Source of the DNA: Paracoccus sp. MA
Lineage (GTDB): Bacteria; Pseudomonadota; Alphaproteobacteria; Rhodobacterales; Rhodobacteraceae
NCBI RefSeq assembly: GCF_020990385.1
Contig: NZ_CP087597.1
Coordinates: forward strand, 767,001-831,000
DNA: 64,000 nucleotides
Direction: 5' to 3'
Positions 1-8,096 of this stretch are shown here, piece by piece. The notes under the pieces were generated by a model, which ran no database searches, was not told the DNA's origin, and saw only the letters and a list, made by a program, of their open reading frames with translations. Both the position numbers and the translations under genes were made by a program. Within the stretch, counting starts at the first letter, position 1. Each line of letters starts with the position of its first letter.

Positions 1-158
1 CCCTGGCGGCTCTGGCCGCTTGCCCCGGCGACGGTCCGCCTGCGAAGCGAACCCGTTCCCGCCCTGCGACGAACCTGCGGGTCCCCGCAAGACGCCTGTC
101 TCCGCTGACCGCCGGCACTCGCCCCAGTTGGAGGCAGCCGACCAAAAGCAGGGCGGGC

Positions 159-197
159 GGCCCCGGGGGAGGCGCCTGCCCGGGGCCGAAGCTTTTC
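159..197 (+). terminator. probable rho-independent terminator of a gene upstream of the window
   Basis: A perfect 9-bp stem (GGCCCCGGG at 159-167, CCCGGGGCC at 179-187) with an 11-nt loop is followed within a few bases by a short T-run at 194-197. It would end a plus-strand gene lying left of the window. No gene can be supported in 1-158 itself. Confidence 0.55.
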
Positions 198-223
198 ATT
201 GCATATATTCGCAATATCGAATA
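198..223. promoter_or_regulatory. overlapping inverted repeats upstream of the persulfide dioxygenase gene (candidate repressor operator)
   Basis: Two inverted repeats overlap in an AT-rich stretch: ATTGC (198-202) with GCAAT (211-215), and TATTCG (206-211) with CGAATA (218-223). The site is 60-85 bp before the ATG at 284. Homologous operons are usually controlled by ArsR-family persulfide sensors (BigR/SqrR), which bind AT-rich palindromes. The assignment to such a regulator is inference, because no regulator gene is in the window. Confidence 0.4.
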
Positions 224-283
224 GACAATCTGCGAACCGGCGTGAATGCCCATCGACACATGCAGCAGAAGCGAGGCGATTCC

Positions 284-1162
284 ATGGCCAATGCCCCTGA
301 AGTGACCGGCTTTTACGAGTCCCGCACCGGTTCGGTGCAATATGTCGTGGCCGATCCGGAAACCGGGAAATGCGCGATCGTCGATCCGGTGCTGGACTAT
401 GACGAGAAATCCGGCGCCACCGCGACCATCGAGGCGGACCGCATCCTCGGTTTCATCGCCGAGAAGGGCTATGAGGTGCAGTGGATCCTGGACACCCATC
501 CCCATGCCGACCATTTCTCGGCCGCCGACTATCTCAGGCGCAAGACCGGCGCGCCCACCGCCATCGGCGAGAAGGTGGTGGAGGTGCAGAAACTGTGGAA
601 AGGCTATTACAACTGGCCCGACTTCCCGACGGACGGTTCGCAATGGGACAGGCTTTTCGCCGAGGGCGAAAGCTTCGAGCTCGGCAATATCCCGGCGCGC
701 GTGATGTTCTCGCCCGGCCATACGCTGGCCTCGATCACCTATGTGATCGGCGACGCGGCCTTCGTGCATGACACGCTGTTCATGCCCGACAGCGGCACCG
801 CCCGCGCCGATTTCCCCGGCGGCGACGCGCATGGGCTGTGGCGCTCGATCCAGGCCATCCTGGCCCTGCCGGACGACACGCGGCTCTTCACCGGCCACGA
901 CTATTGCGAGGGCGGGCGCGAGCCGCGCTGGGAATCGACGGTGGCCGAGCAGAAGACCGCAAACATCCACATGGCGCGACATCGCAGCGAGGCGGAATTC
1001 GTCGCCGCGCGCGAGGCCCGCGACCGGACCCTGCCGATGCCCAAGCTGATCCTGCATGCCCTGCAGGTCAACATCAATGCCGGGCGCCTGCCCGAGCCCG
1101 AATCCAATGGAAGGCGCTATCTTAAGATCCCGCTCGGCCTGCTGCAGGCCCCCTGGGAGTGA
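284..1162 (+). CDS. MBL-fold persulfide dioxygenase (Blh/ETHE1-like)
   Basis: A 292-residue metallo-beta-lactamase-fold protein. The zinc/iron-binding signature THPHADH lies at about residues 71-77, followed by a FSPGHT motif and a late GHDY motif, as in persulfide dioxygenases that oxidise glutathione persulfide to sulfite in the cytoplasm. The open frame extends upstream, but the ATG at 284 has a purine-rich RBS (GAGGCG) and starts where the family normally starts. It is followed by DUF2892 and two PmpA/PmpB genes, the standard partners in bacterial sulfide-detoxification operons. The DUF442 (rhodanese/phosphatase-like) domain often fused to this enzyme is absent here; a stand-alone DUF442 gene is at 60299. 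Confidence 0.88.
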   Translation: MANAPEVTGFYESRTGSVQYVVADPETGKCAIVDPVLDYDEKSGATATIEADRILGFIAEKGYEVQWILDTHPHADHFSAADYLRRKTGAPTAIGEKVVEVQKLWKGYYNWPDFPTDGSQWDRLFAEGESFELGNIPARVMFSPGHTLASITYVIGDAAFVHDTLFMPDSGTARADFPGGDAHGLWRSIQAILALPDDTRLFTGHDYCEGGREPRWESTVAEQKTANIHMARHRSEAEFVAAREARDRTLPMPKLILHALQVNINAGRLPEPESNGRRYLKIPLGLLQAPWE

Positions 1163-1176
1163 GAAAGGAACAAGAG

Positions 1177-1380
1177 ATGCAGATCAATATCGGAACCCCC
1201 GAACGCGTCCTGCGGCTGATCCTCGGCGTCCTGCTGGTGGTCCTGCCGTTCCTCGTCGGGCTGTCCAGCCTGTGGACCTGGGTATCGGTGGTCGCCGGCC
1301 TGGTGCTGCTGGTCACCGGCGCGATACGCTTTTGCCCGGTCTGGTCGCTGCTGGGCATCCGCCGGGGGGGCAAGGAATGA
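1177..1380 (+). CDS. DUF2892 (YgaP-like transmembrane) small membrane protein
   Basis: A 67-residue protein with an amphipathic N-terminus (NIGTPERVLR) and two hydrophobic helices, then a conserved CPVWSLLGI segment. This is the typical layout of DUF2892, which is also found as the membrane part of rhodanese YgaP. An in-frame GTG lies at 1159, but the ATG at 1177 has a GAAAGGA ribosome site at the right distance. The gene overlaps the next one by ATGA. Family members in persulfide dioxygenase operons are thought to handle sulfur species at the membrane; the exact function is unknown. Confidence 0.8.
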   Translation: MQINIGTPERVLRLILGVLLVVLPFLVGLSSLWTWVSVVAGLVLLVTGAIRFCPVWSLLGIRRGGKE

Positions 1381-1817
1381 CCGAGTTCACGCCCTGGCAA
1401 TCCGCCCTGGGCGGGGCGCTGATCGGGCTGGCGGCGGTGCTGCTGATGGCGCTGCACGGGCGCATCGCCGGCATGACCGGGATCGTCTCGGGTCTGCTGG
1501 GACCGGCATCCGGCCCCGAGGCAGGCGGGCGCGGCTGGCGGCTGGCCTTTCTGGCGGGGGCGGCGGTCGCGCCGCTGCTGCTGGCGGCGGTGGCGGGCAT
1601 GGCGATCCCCTTCGCCAGCCCGTCGCCGCCGATCTGGACGGCGATCGGCGGCTTCGCCGTCGGGCTGGGGGCGGGCATCGGCGGCGGCTGCACCTCGGGG
1701 CACGGCGTCTGCGGCATGGCGCGGCTTTCCCGGCGTTCGGTCGTGGCCACCCTGACCTTCATGCTGGCCACCGGCGTCACCGTCCATGTCATTCGCCATG
1801 TGATCGGGGGGTTCTGA
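1377..1817 (+). CDS. pmpA: YeeE/YedE (PmpA-type) sulfur transporter half
   Basis: A 146-residue membrane protein with about four hydrophobic segments. The conserved cysteine motif GGGCTSGHGVCG lies at about residues 101-112. In the YeeE/YedE family such cysteines relay thiosulfate or other sulfur compounds across the inner membrane. The start codon overlaps the DUF2892 stop (ATGA), and the next gene starts one base after its stop. PmpA and PmpB are two halves of what is one longer protein in other bacteria. Transport direction and exact substrate cannot be read from the sequence. Confidence 0.82.
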   Translation: MTEFTPWQSALGGALIGLAAVLLMALHGRIAGMTGIVSGLLGPASGPEAGGRGWRLAFLAGAAVAPLLLAAVAGMAIPFASPSPPIWTAIGGFAVGLGAGIGGGCTSGHGVCGMARLSRRSVVATLTFMLATGVTVHVIRHVIGGF

Positions 1818-1818
1818 G

Positions 1819-2298
1819 ATGCCTGTGCTTTCCGCCCTGCTGATCGGCCTGATCTTCGGCGCCGGGATCGCCGTATCGGGCATGATAAACCCGGCCAAGG
1901 TGCTGAACTTCTTCGACCTCGCCGGCAGCTGGGACCCTTCGCTGGCCTTTGTCATGGGGGGCGCCCTAGCGGTGACCTTCATCGGCTACCGCATGGTGCT
2001 GAAGCGGTCCGCGCCGCTCTGCGGCGACCGCTTCCACCTGCCGGCCCGGCGCGACATCGATGCGGCTCTGGTCGGGGGTTCGGCGCTGTTCGGGATCGGC
2101 TGGGGCATCGCCGGCTTTTGCCCGGGCGGCGCGATCCCGGCGCTTGGCCTGCTGCGCCCCGAGCCGGTGGTCTTCGTCGCGGCCATGCTGGCCGGCATCG
2201 CCTTGGCGCGGCTGCTGCGCGGGCGCGGTGCAGGCCGGTCCGCCACCGGCCCGGGCCAGGGGGCCGCGGGTCAGCTGCGGGGCAGGGCGCGGCGCTAA
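1819..2298 (+). CDS. pmpB: YeeE/YedE (PmpB-type) sulfur transporter half
   Basis: A 159-residue membrane protein, partner of the preceding gene. It carries the family motifs SGMINPAKV near residues 20-28 and GFCPGGA near 103-109. The latter cysteine is the conserved sulfur-handling residue of this half. The C-terminus is an arginine/glycine-rich tail of about 30 residues that is not typical of the family and may be a local extension. The gene ends 4 bp into the convergent kdgK stop region (overlap 2295-2298). Confidence 0.8.
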   Translation: MPVLSALLIGLIFGAGIAVSGMINPAKVLNFFDLAGSWDPSLAFVMGGALAVTFIGYRMVLKRSAPLCGDRFHLPARRDIDAALVGGSALFGIGWGIAGFCPGGAIPALGLLRPEPVVFVAAMLAGIALARLLRGRGAGRSATGPGQGAAGQLRGRARR

Positions 2299-3221
2299 TC
2301 GGCCGGCCCCGGGGGCAACGCCTCGCGCACCAGCGCGCCGCGATGGCGGATGACCCTGCGGCTCAGATCGTGGGCGGCGCGGATCGCGGCGGGGATGTCG
2401 GCGCCCCGAAGCCGGGCCGCCAGATAGCCCGCGTTGAAGCTGTCCCCGGCCGAGGTCGTGTCCACCGGCACCTCGCGCGGCAGGTCCTCGACCAGCCCCG
2501 CGCCCTCGTTCCCGCCATAGAGCACCGGATCGCCGCCGGCCTTGACCACGACCTGCCCGGCCCCGCAAGCGAGGTAGCGCGCCACCGTCGCCTGCGGATC
2601 GGCATCGCCGAAGAAGCCGCGCTCGTCGTCGAAGCTGGGCAGGACCAGGTCGGCGATGGCCGCCGCCGCCTCGATCTCGCGGCGCATGGTGGGGATGTCC
2701 GGCCACAGCTTGGGCCGCAGGTTGGTGTCGAAGACCACCTGTGTGCCCGCCGCACGGGCGGCCTTCAGCGCCGCGATCAGTGCGGCGCGGCCGGCCTCGG
2801 GCAGGATGCCCAGGGTGATGCCCGAGACATAGGCGATGGCCACGCCTTGCAGCGCCGCGACCAGCGCGGCCGGATCGTCGGCCAGCCCCTTGGCCGCCGA
2901 GGTGTCGCGCCAATAGCTGAAGCTGCGCTCGCCATCCTTCAGCGAGATGGCGTAGAGCGCGATCTCGCGGCTTGGGTCGCGCCCGACATGGGCGGCGTCG
3001 ATCCCCTCGGCGGTCAGGAAATCGACCATCTGCTGCGAGAACTCGCCGGTGCCGACGCGGCTGCAATAGGCGACGCGCCAATCCGCCGGCAGCAGGCGGC
3101 GCAGATACCAAGCCGTGTTCAGCGTGTCGCCGGCGATGCCCAGCCGCCACAGCCCGTCCCGGCCCGAGGGCGACAGCTCGACCATCGCCTCGCCGATGGA
3201 AAGGATCGCCTGGCCGGTCAC
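2295..3221 (-). CDS. kdgK: 2-dehydro-3-deoxygluconokinase (PfkB family)
   Basis: A 308-residue PfkB/ribokinase-family sugar kinase that should phosphorylate 2-keto-3-deoxygluconate to KDPG, the last step of hexuronate breakdown before the Entner-Doudoroff aldolase. It shows the N-terminal SIGEAMVELSPSG segment, the FDTNLRPKLW substrate/ATP region and the C-terminal anion-hole motif DTTSAGDSFNAGY with its catalytic aspartate. The chosen start is a GTG at 3221 that overlaps the uxuB stop (GTGA) behind a GAAGGA site. An upstream ATG at 3287 would lie inside uxuB. It is the last gene of the hexuronate operon. Confidence 0.87.
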   Translation of the reverse strand: MTGQAILSIGEAMVELSPSGRDGLWRLGIAGDTLNTAWYLRRLLPADWRVAYCSRVGTGEFSQQMVDFLTAEGIDAAHVGRDPSREIALYAISLKDGERSFSYWRDTSAAKGLADDPAALVAALQGVAIAYVSGITLGILPEAGRAALIAALKAARAAGTQVVFDTNLRPKLWPDIPTMRREIEAAAAIADLVLPSFDDERGFFGDADPQATVARYLACGAGQVVVKAGGDPVLYGGNEGAGLVEDLPREVPVDTTSAGDSFNAGYLAARLRGADIPAAIRAAHDLSRRVIRHRGALVREALPPGPAD

Positions 3222-4666
3222 GATGCCAGTTCCTTCGCCATGGCCGCGCGCAGCCCGTTGCGGCGGATATGGGTGACGGTCCGGCACACCGCCTCGGTGA
3301 AGCCGGCATCCCCGACCAGCGCAGGCGGCGCCAGTCCCGGCAGCGTCAGGACCGAACGGGTCAGGGTCGCGTCGTCTTCGCCCGCCTTGCGGGCCAGGTC
3401 CAGCAGCACCGCGCCGCGCGGATCGTCCGGGGCCTGCTGCTGCGCCGCCAGCCAGGCCAGCCAGATCGCGGTGGCGAAGGCGAAGGGGCGGGCGTCGCCG
3501 CCGGCCTGCAGCGCCCCGGCCGCGGGGGCGAACCAGCGTTGCGGCAGCTTTTCGGTGCCGTCCATGGCGATCTGGCGGGTCTGGTGGGCGATGGCCGGGT
3601 TGGCGAAGCGCGCCAGCAGCGCCGCGGCATAGGCTTCGGGGTCGAGCCCGGCGCCCTGCGGCAGGGTCGCGCCCGCCGCCCGCATGTGGCGACGGACCAG
3701 CGCCGTCAGCGCCGGATCGGCCATGACGTCGCGGACATGGAGCAGGTCCAGCAGCTGCCCGGCATAGGCGATCAGCGAATGGCTGCCGTTCAGCATGCGC
3801 AGCTTCATCGCCTCATGGGGGCGCACGTCCTGGACGAACAGCGCGCCGCCGGCCTCCCATGCCGGGCGGCCTTGCGGGAAATGGTCCTCGATCACCCATT
3901 GGCTGAAGGGCTCGGTCTCGACGCAGGCCAGGTCGCGATGGCCGGTCAGCGCCTCGACATCGGCCAGGGTGCGCTCGGTCGTGGCCGGGGTGATGCGGTC
4001 CACCATGGTCGCCGGAAAGGCGGCATGATCGGCGATCCAGCCCGCCAGGCCGGGATCGCGGCGGCGGGCAAAGCCCAGCACGCCGGCGCGCAGCAAGGCG
4101 CCGTTGTCCGGCAGGTTGTCGCAGCTGAGCACCGTGAAGGGTGCGGCCCCGGTCTCGCGCCGCGCCGCCAGGGCCGCGGTGATGATGCCCAGCACGCCCT
4201 GCGGCGCCTGCGGCTGCGCCAGGTCGGCGGCCACCGCCGGATGGGCCGGATCGGCATCCATGGCGGCGCGGTCGATCCCGTAAGCCTTTTCCGAGACGGT
4301 CAGTGACAGGATGCGGATCGCCGGATCACAGGCTGCGCGCAGGATCGCCGCTGCGTCGCCGCCGATGGCCGGGCCATGCGCGCCGATCACCCGCGCCCGG
4401 TCGCTTTCGGACCGCTCCAGCACGGTGAAAAGCCCGTCCTGCGCGTTCAGCGCATCCGGGACGTCGCGGCTGCGCAGGTTGGCGCCGAGGATGCGCCAGT
4501 CGCCGCCCTCGGCCGCCAGCGCGTCATCGGTATGAACCGCCTGATGCGCGCGGTGAAAGGCGCCCAGCCCCAGATGCAGGATGCCCATGCCATGCGCCGC
4601 GCGGTCATAGCGCGGCCGCGCGACTCCGGGCGGCAGGTCGGCCAGTCCGGTCAGGCGCGGACTCAT
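3218..4666 (-). CDS. uxuB: mannitol dehydrogenase family protein, probable D-fructuronate reductase
   Basis: A 482-residue long-chain mannitol-dehydrogenase-family enzyme. The N-terminal nucleotide fold begins with GILHLGLGAFHRAHQ. The family catalytic region KLRMLNGSHSLIAYAG is present, with the lysine and the NGSHS motif. Mannitol dehydrogenase and fructuronate reductase are hard to tell apart by motif. Its place directly behind uxuA and before kdgK, with 4-nt ATGA/GTGA overlaps on both sides, argues for reduction of D-fructuronate to D-mannonate with NADH. The start at 4666 overlaps the uxuA stop. Confidence 0.83.
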   Translation of the reverse strand: MSPRLTGLADLPPGVARPRYDRAAHGMGILHLGLGAFHRAHQAVHTDDALAAEGGDWRILGANLRSRDVPDALNAQDGLFTVLERSESDRARVIGAHGPAIGGDAAAILRAACDPAIRILSLTVSEKAYGIDRAAMDADPAHPAVAADLAQPQAPQGVLGIITAALAARRETGAAPFTVLSCDNLPDNGALLRAGVLGFARRRDPGLAGWIADHAAFPATMVDRITPATTERTLADVEALTGHRDLACVETEPFSQWVIEDHFPQGRPAWEAGGALFVQDVRPHEAMKLRMLNGSHSLIAYAGQLLDLLHVRDVMADPALTALVRRHMRAAGATLPQGAGLDPEAYAAALLARFANPAIAHQTRQIAMDGTEKLPQRWFAPAAGALQAGGDARPFAFATAIWLAWLAAQQQAPDDPRGAVLLDLARKAGEDDATLTRSVLTLPGLAPPALVGDAGFTEAVCRTVTHIRRNGLRAAMAKELAS

Positions 4667-5871
4667 GGCCGCGCCCCGTGGCTCAGCGCCAGTTCGACCC
4701 CGCGCAGTTCCGCCAGGCCCTTGAGCCGGCCGATGGCGGGATAGCCGGGCTGGCCGCCGCGGCCGATATCGTCCAGGATGTCCTGCCCGTGGTCGGGGCG
4801 CATCGGGATCACGGCATCGGCGCGGCCGGCGGCGCGGCGCTTGGCCTCCTCTCGCAGGACGGCGGCGACCAGCGCCACCATGTCGGTTTGGCCGCCCAGA
4901 TGCTCGTCCTCGAAGAACGAGCCCCGGATCGCGTCCGTGTCGCGGCGCACGTTGCGCAGGTGCAGGAAATGCACCCGGTCGCCCAGCCGCGCCATCATGC
5001 CCGGCAGGTCGTTGTCCGGCCGCGCCCCCAGCGAGCCCGAGCAGAGCGTGATGCCGTTCGCCGGCAGATCCACGGCGGCCATGCGCTCGGCGTAATCCGC
5101 CTCGGTGGACATGACGCGCGGCAGGCCCAGCAGGCCGAAGGGCGGGTCGTCGGGATGGCAGCACAGCCGCACCCCGATTTCTTGCGCGACGGGGACGACC
5201 TGTTCCAGGAAGTCGTGGAAATGCCGACGCAGCACCGCGTCGGTGACGGGGGCATAGCTGTCCAGCAGCGCCCGCACGTCCTGCAGGGTGAAATGCTCGG
5301 CCGCGCCGGGCAGGCCGAAGACCACGTTGCCGGCCAGCTCTTCGCGCCGGGCCTCGTCCATCCGGGCGAAGCGGCGGGCGGCTTCCTCGCGCACCTCCTC
5401 GGGGAAATCCTCGGCCGCGCCCTTGCGCTGCAGGATATGAATGTCGAAGGCGGCGAAATCGGTGAAGTCGAAGCGCATGCAGCGCGCGCCGTTCGGGCGC
5501 CGCCAGGCCAGGTCGGTGCGGGTCCAGTCCAGCACCGGCATGAAATTGTAGCAGATCACCTCGATCCCCGCCTCCTTCAGGTGCCGCATCGAGGTGATCC
5601 AGTTGGCGACATGCGCCCGCCAGTCGCCGGTCTGGGTCTTGATCGCCTCGCTGACCGGCAGGCTTTCGACCACCTCCCATTTCAGGCCCGAGGGCGCGCC
5701 GTCGGTCATCACCGCCAGCTCGGCCTGCCGGCGGGCGATTTCCTCGGGGGGCCAGACGGTTCCGGTCGGGACGTGGTGCAGGGCGGTCACAACGCCCTGC
5801 ACCCCCGCCTGCAGCATGTCGTCGATCGAGACCCGATCCTTGGGGCCGAACCAGCGCCAGGTATGTCGCAT
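4663..5871 (-). CDS. uxuA: D-mannonate dehydratase
   Basis: A 402-residue UxuA-family enzyme that dehydrates D-mannonate to 2-keto-3-deoxygluconate. The sequence starts with the characteristic MRHTWRWFGPKD. It continues through GVVTALHHVPTGTVWPPEEI, the ICYNFMPVLDWTRTDL segment and the metal-site region CCHPDDPPFGLLGLPR, all typical of the TIM-barrel UxuA family, and is of normal length. It lies 18 nt after the hydroxyacid oxidase gene and overlaps uxuB by ATGA, so translation is probably coupled. Confidence 0.93.
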   Translation of the reverse strand: MRHTWRWFGPKDRVSIDDMLQAGVQGVVTALHHVPTGTVWPPEEIARRQAELAVMTDGAPSGLKWEVVESLPVSEAIKTQTGDWRAHVANWITSMRHLKEAGIEVICYNFMPVLDWTRTDLAWRRPNGARCMRFDFTDFAAFDIHILQRKGAAEDFPEEVREEAARRFARMDEARREELAGNVVFGLPGAAEHFTLQDVRALLDSYAPVTDAVLRRHFHDFLEQVVPVAQEIGVRLCCHPDDPPFGLLGLPRVMSTEADYAERMAAVDLPANGITLCSGSLGARPDNDLPGMMARLGDRVHFLHLRNVRRDTDAIRGSFFEDEHLGGQTDMVALVAAVLREEAKRRAAGRADAVIPMRPDHGQDILDDIGRGGQPGYPAIGRLKGLAELRGVELALSHGARP

Positions 5872-5889
5872 TCACGTTTTCCTTGTTCT

Positions 5890-7047
5890 TCAGGCGGCAT
5901 TGCCGCGGTCGTCGGGCCACAGGCAGCCGGGACCGAAATCCTTGATGTCGTTGACGCCGCAAAGCGCCATGGTGATGTCCATTTCGCGGCGCAGGATGGC
6001 CAGCGCCGCCTCGACGCCCCTTTGCCCCATGGCGCCCAGCCCATAGGTGAAGGCGCGGCCGACAAAGACGCCGTTCGCGCCGCTGGCGATGGCCTTCAGC
6101 GCCTCCTGTCCCGACTGGATGCCGCCGTCGAGATAAAGCGGAAAGTCCGGGCCGACCGCCCGGCGGATCGCGGGCAGCGTGCGGATGGTCGAGGGGGCGC
6201 CGTCCAGCTGCCGCCCGCCATGGTTCGAGACCAGGATCGCGTCGCAGCCGGTATCCAGCGCGCGCCGCGCGTCCTCGGGGTCGTTGATGCCCTTGAGGAT
6301 CACCAGCCCGCCCCATTTGCGGATGATCTGCTCGACCCGATTCCAGTCCAGCCGCTGGTCGAACTGGCGCGCGGTCCAGTCCATCAGGTCGCCCAGGCTT
6401 TCGACGCCCCGGGCATGGCCGACGATATTGCCGAAGCTGCGCCGACGCGTGCCCAGCATCCCCAACGCCCAGCGGGGATGCAGGGCGATGTCGATCAGGT
6501 TCGGCAGCGTCAGCCGGGGCGGCGCGGTCATGCGGTTCTTCAGATCCTTGTGGCGCTGGCCCTGGATGGTCAGGTCCAGCGTCAGCACCAGCGCCGTGAC
6601 CCCGGCCCGGCGGGCGCGGTCGAGGATGTTCTCCAGGAACTCCTCGTCCCGCAGGGTGTAGAGCTGGAACCAGAACGGCGCCCCCGTCGCCTGCGCGATA
6701 TCCTCCAGCGAACACATCGACATGGTCGATAGCGTAAAGGGCACGCCGGCGGCCTGCGCGGCGCGGGCGGCGTGGATTTCTCCGTCCGGGTGCTGCATGC
6801 CCAACAGGCCCACCGGAGCCAGGGCCAGGGGCATCGAGACCGGCTGGCCCAACATGGTGGTGGCAAGGGTTCGGGCGTCGATGTTCCGGGCCACGCGCTG
6901 GCGCAGCAGGATGCGTTCGAAATCGGCGCGGTTGGCGCGATAGGTGCCGCCGGTCCAGGCGCCGACATCCACGTAATCGTAGAACATGCGCGGGACGCGC
7001 CGCCGGTGCAGGCGGCGCAGATCCTCGATCTCGGTGATGACCGGCAT
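5890..7047 (-). CDS. FMN-dependent alpha-hydroxy-acid oxidase/dehydrogenase (LldD-like)
   Basis: A 385-residue FMN-binding TIM-barrel protein of the lactate dehydrogenase/glycolate oxidase family. It begins with PVITEIEDLRRLHRRRVPRMF, an lldD-type N-terminus. The catalytic SNHGGRQLDG motif (active His and Arg) and the FMN-phosphate region LDGGIQSGQEALKAIASGA are intact. The start at 7047 is chosen because it follows the previous stop by 4 nt, while the open frame upstream lies within that gene. The substrate is unknown. In this operon it may oxidise a sugar-derived 2-hydroxy acid rather than lactate, which is inference from context. A second family member lies at 49194. Confidence 0.85.
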   Translation of the reverse strand: MPVITEIEDLRRLHRRRVPRMFYDYVDVGAWTGGTYRANRADFERILLRQRVARNIDARTLATTMLGQPVSMPLALAPVGLLGMQHPDGEIHAARAAQAAGVPFTLSTMSMCSLEDIAQATGAPFWFQLYTLRDEEFLENILDRARRAGVTALVLTLDLTIQGQRHKDLKNRMTAPPRLTLPNLIDIALHPRWALGMLGTRRRSFGNIVGHARGVESLGDLMDWTARQFDQRLDWNRVEQIIRKWGGLVILKGINDPEDARRALDTGCDAILVSNHGGRQLDGAPSTIRTLPAIRRAVGPDFPLYLDGGIQSGQEALKAIASGANGVFVGRAFTYGLGAMGQRGVEAALAILRREMDITMALCGVNDIKDFGPGCLWPDDRGNAA

Positions 7048-7051
7048 GGGT

Positions 7052-8095
7052 TCAGACCCCGAAATCCAGCTGCACCTTGACCGCCTGCGCCCGGTCGCCG
7101 GCAAGATCGAAGGCGCGCTGCGCTTCGGCCGCGGGCAGGACTTGCGTGACCATGGGCGACAGGTCGATCTCGCCCGCGCCGATCATGCGCACGGCCTGCG
7201 CGAACTCGCGGTCGAAGCGGTGGGTGCCGACCAGGCGCAGCTCCTTGGCGACGATCAGGTTCAGGGGCAGGGGCAGGGTGCCGCCAACGCCGATCTGCAC
7301 CACGGTGCCCTGCGGCCGCGTCACGCCGATGGCCTGCGCGATGGCATGGGGATTGGCCGAGCATTCCAGCACCACGTCGATGCGGCCCTTGCCCTCGGCC
7401 AGATCGGCCAGCGCGTCGGGCTGTTCGGCCACGTTCACCGCCCGGTCGGCGCCCATGCGGCGGGCGATGTCCAGCGTGAAGTCCTGCACATCCGTCACCA
7501 CGATCTCGGCCGCGCCGCGCAGGCGGGCCAGCGCGGTGCAGATCGCGCCGATGGGCCCGGCGCCGGTGACCAGCACCCGCTGGCCGGCCAGGTCGGGCGC
7601 CATGCTCAGCGCGTGCAGGCAGACGGCCAGCGGCTCGGCCCCCGCCGCGGCTGCGGCGTCTGCCCCGTCGGGCAGCGGCAGGCACTGCCCGACGGGATGA
7701 TAGAGCCGGCTGCGAAAGAAGCCGTTCTCATGCGGGAAGCGCATGGCCGAGCCGTTGAAGCGCATGACCAGGCAATGCCGCTCGGCGCCCGCGCGGCAAT
7801 ATTCGCATTCGCCGCAGGGGCGCGAGGGCGACAGCGCGACCAGTTGGCCGGCCCCGAGGCCCGAGCCTTCGGGCGCGGCCTCGACAACGCCCGCGGCTTC
7901 GTGGCCCAGCACGATGGGCTCGCGCACCCGGACCGGGCCGAAGCCGCCGTCATGGTAGTAATGCAGGTCCGAGCCGCAGATGCCGCCCCGCAGCACGCGG
8001 ATCAGGGCAGCGCCCTCGGCGGGTTGCGGATCGGGCAGGGGCTCGATCCGCAGGTCGTGGGCCGCATGCAGGCGGCAGGCGATGTTCCCGGTCAT
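7052..8095 (-). CDS. zinc-dependent alcohol dehydrogenase, L-idonate 5-dehydrogenase-like
   Basis: A 347-residue medium-chain dehydrogenase. The catalytic-zinc segment GGICGSDLHYYHDGG is followed by GHEAAG and by the four-cysteine structural zinc cluster PCGECEYCRAGAERHC. The Rossmann motif is VTGAGPIGAICTALA. The motif pattern resembles L-idonate 5-dehydrogenase and related polyol/aldonate dehydrogenases. In this operon it could feed an aldonate such as L-idonate or L-gulonate into the keto-acid pathway. It starts one base after the TRAP permease stop. Confidence 0.8.
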   Translation of the reverse strand: MTGNIACRLHAAHDLRIEPLPDPQPAEGAALIRVLRGGICGSDLHYYHDGGFGPVRVREPIVLGHEAAGVVEAAPEGSGLGAGQLVALSPSRPCGECEYCRAGAERHCLVMRFNGSAMRFPHENGFFRSRLYHPVGQCLPLPDGADAAAAAGAEPLAVCLHALSMAPDLAGQRVLVTGAGPIGAICTALARLRGAAEIVVTDVQDFTLDIARRMGADRAVNVAEQPDALADLAEGKGRIDVVLECSANPHAIAQAIGVTRPQGTVVQIGVGGTLPLPLNLIVAKELRLVGTHRFDREFAQAVRMIGAGEIDLSPMVTQVLPAAEAQRAFDLAGDRAQAVKVQLDFGV

Positions 8096-8096
8096 G

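Noticed and set aside
20..283. N-terminal extension of the persulfide dioxygenase to position 20
   Set aside because: It would run through a terminator hairpin and the operator-like repeats; the ATG at 284 has an RBS and matches the family start.
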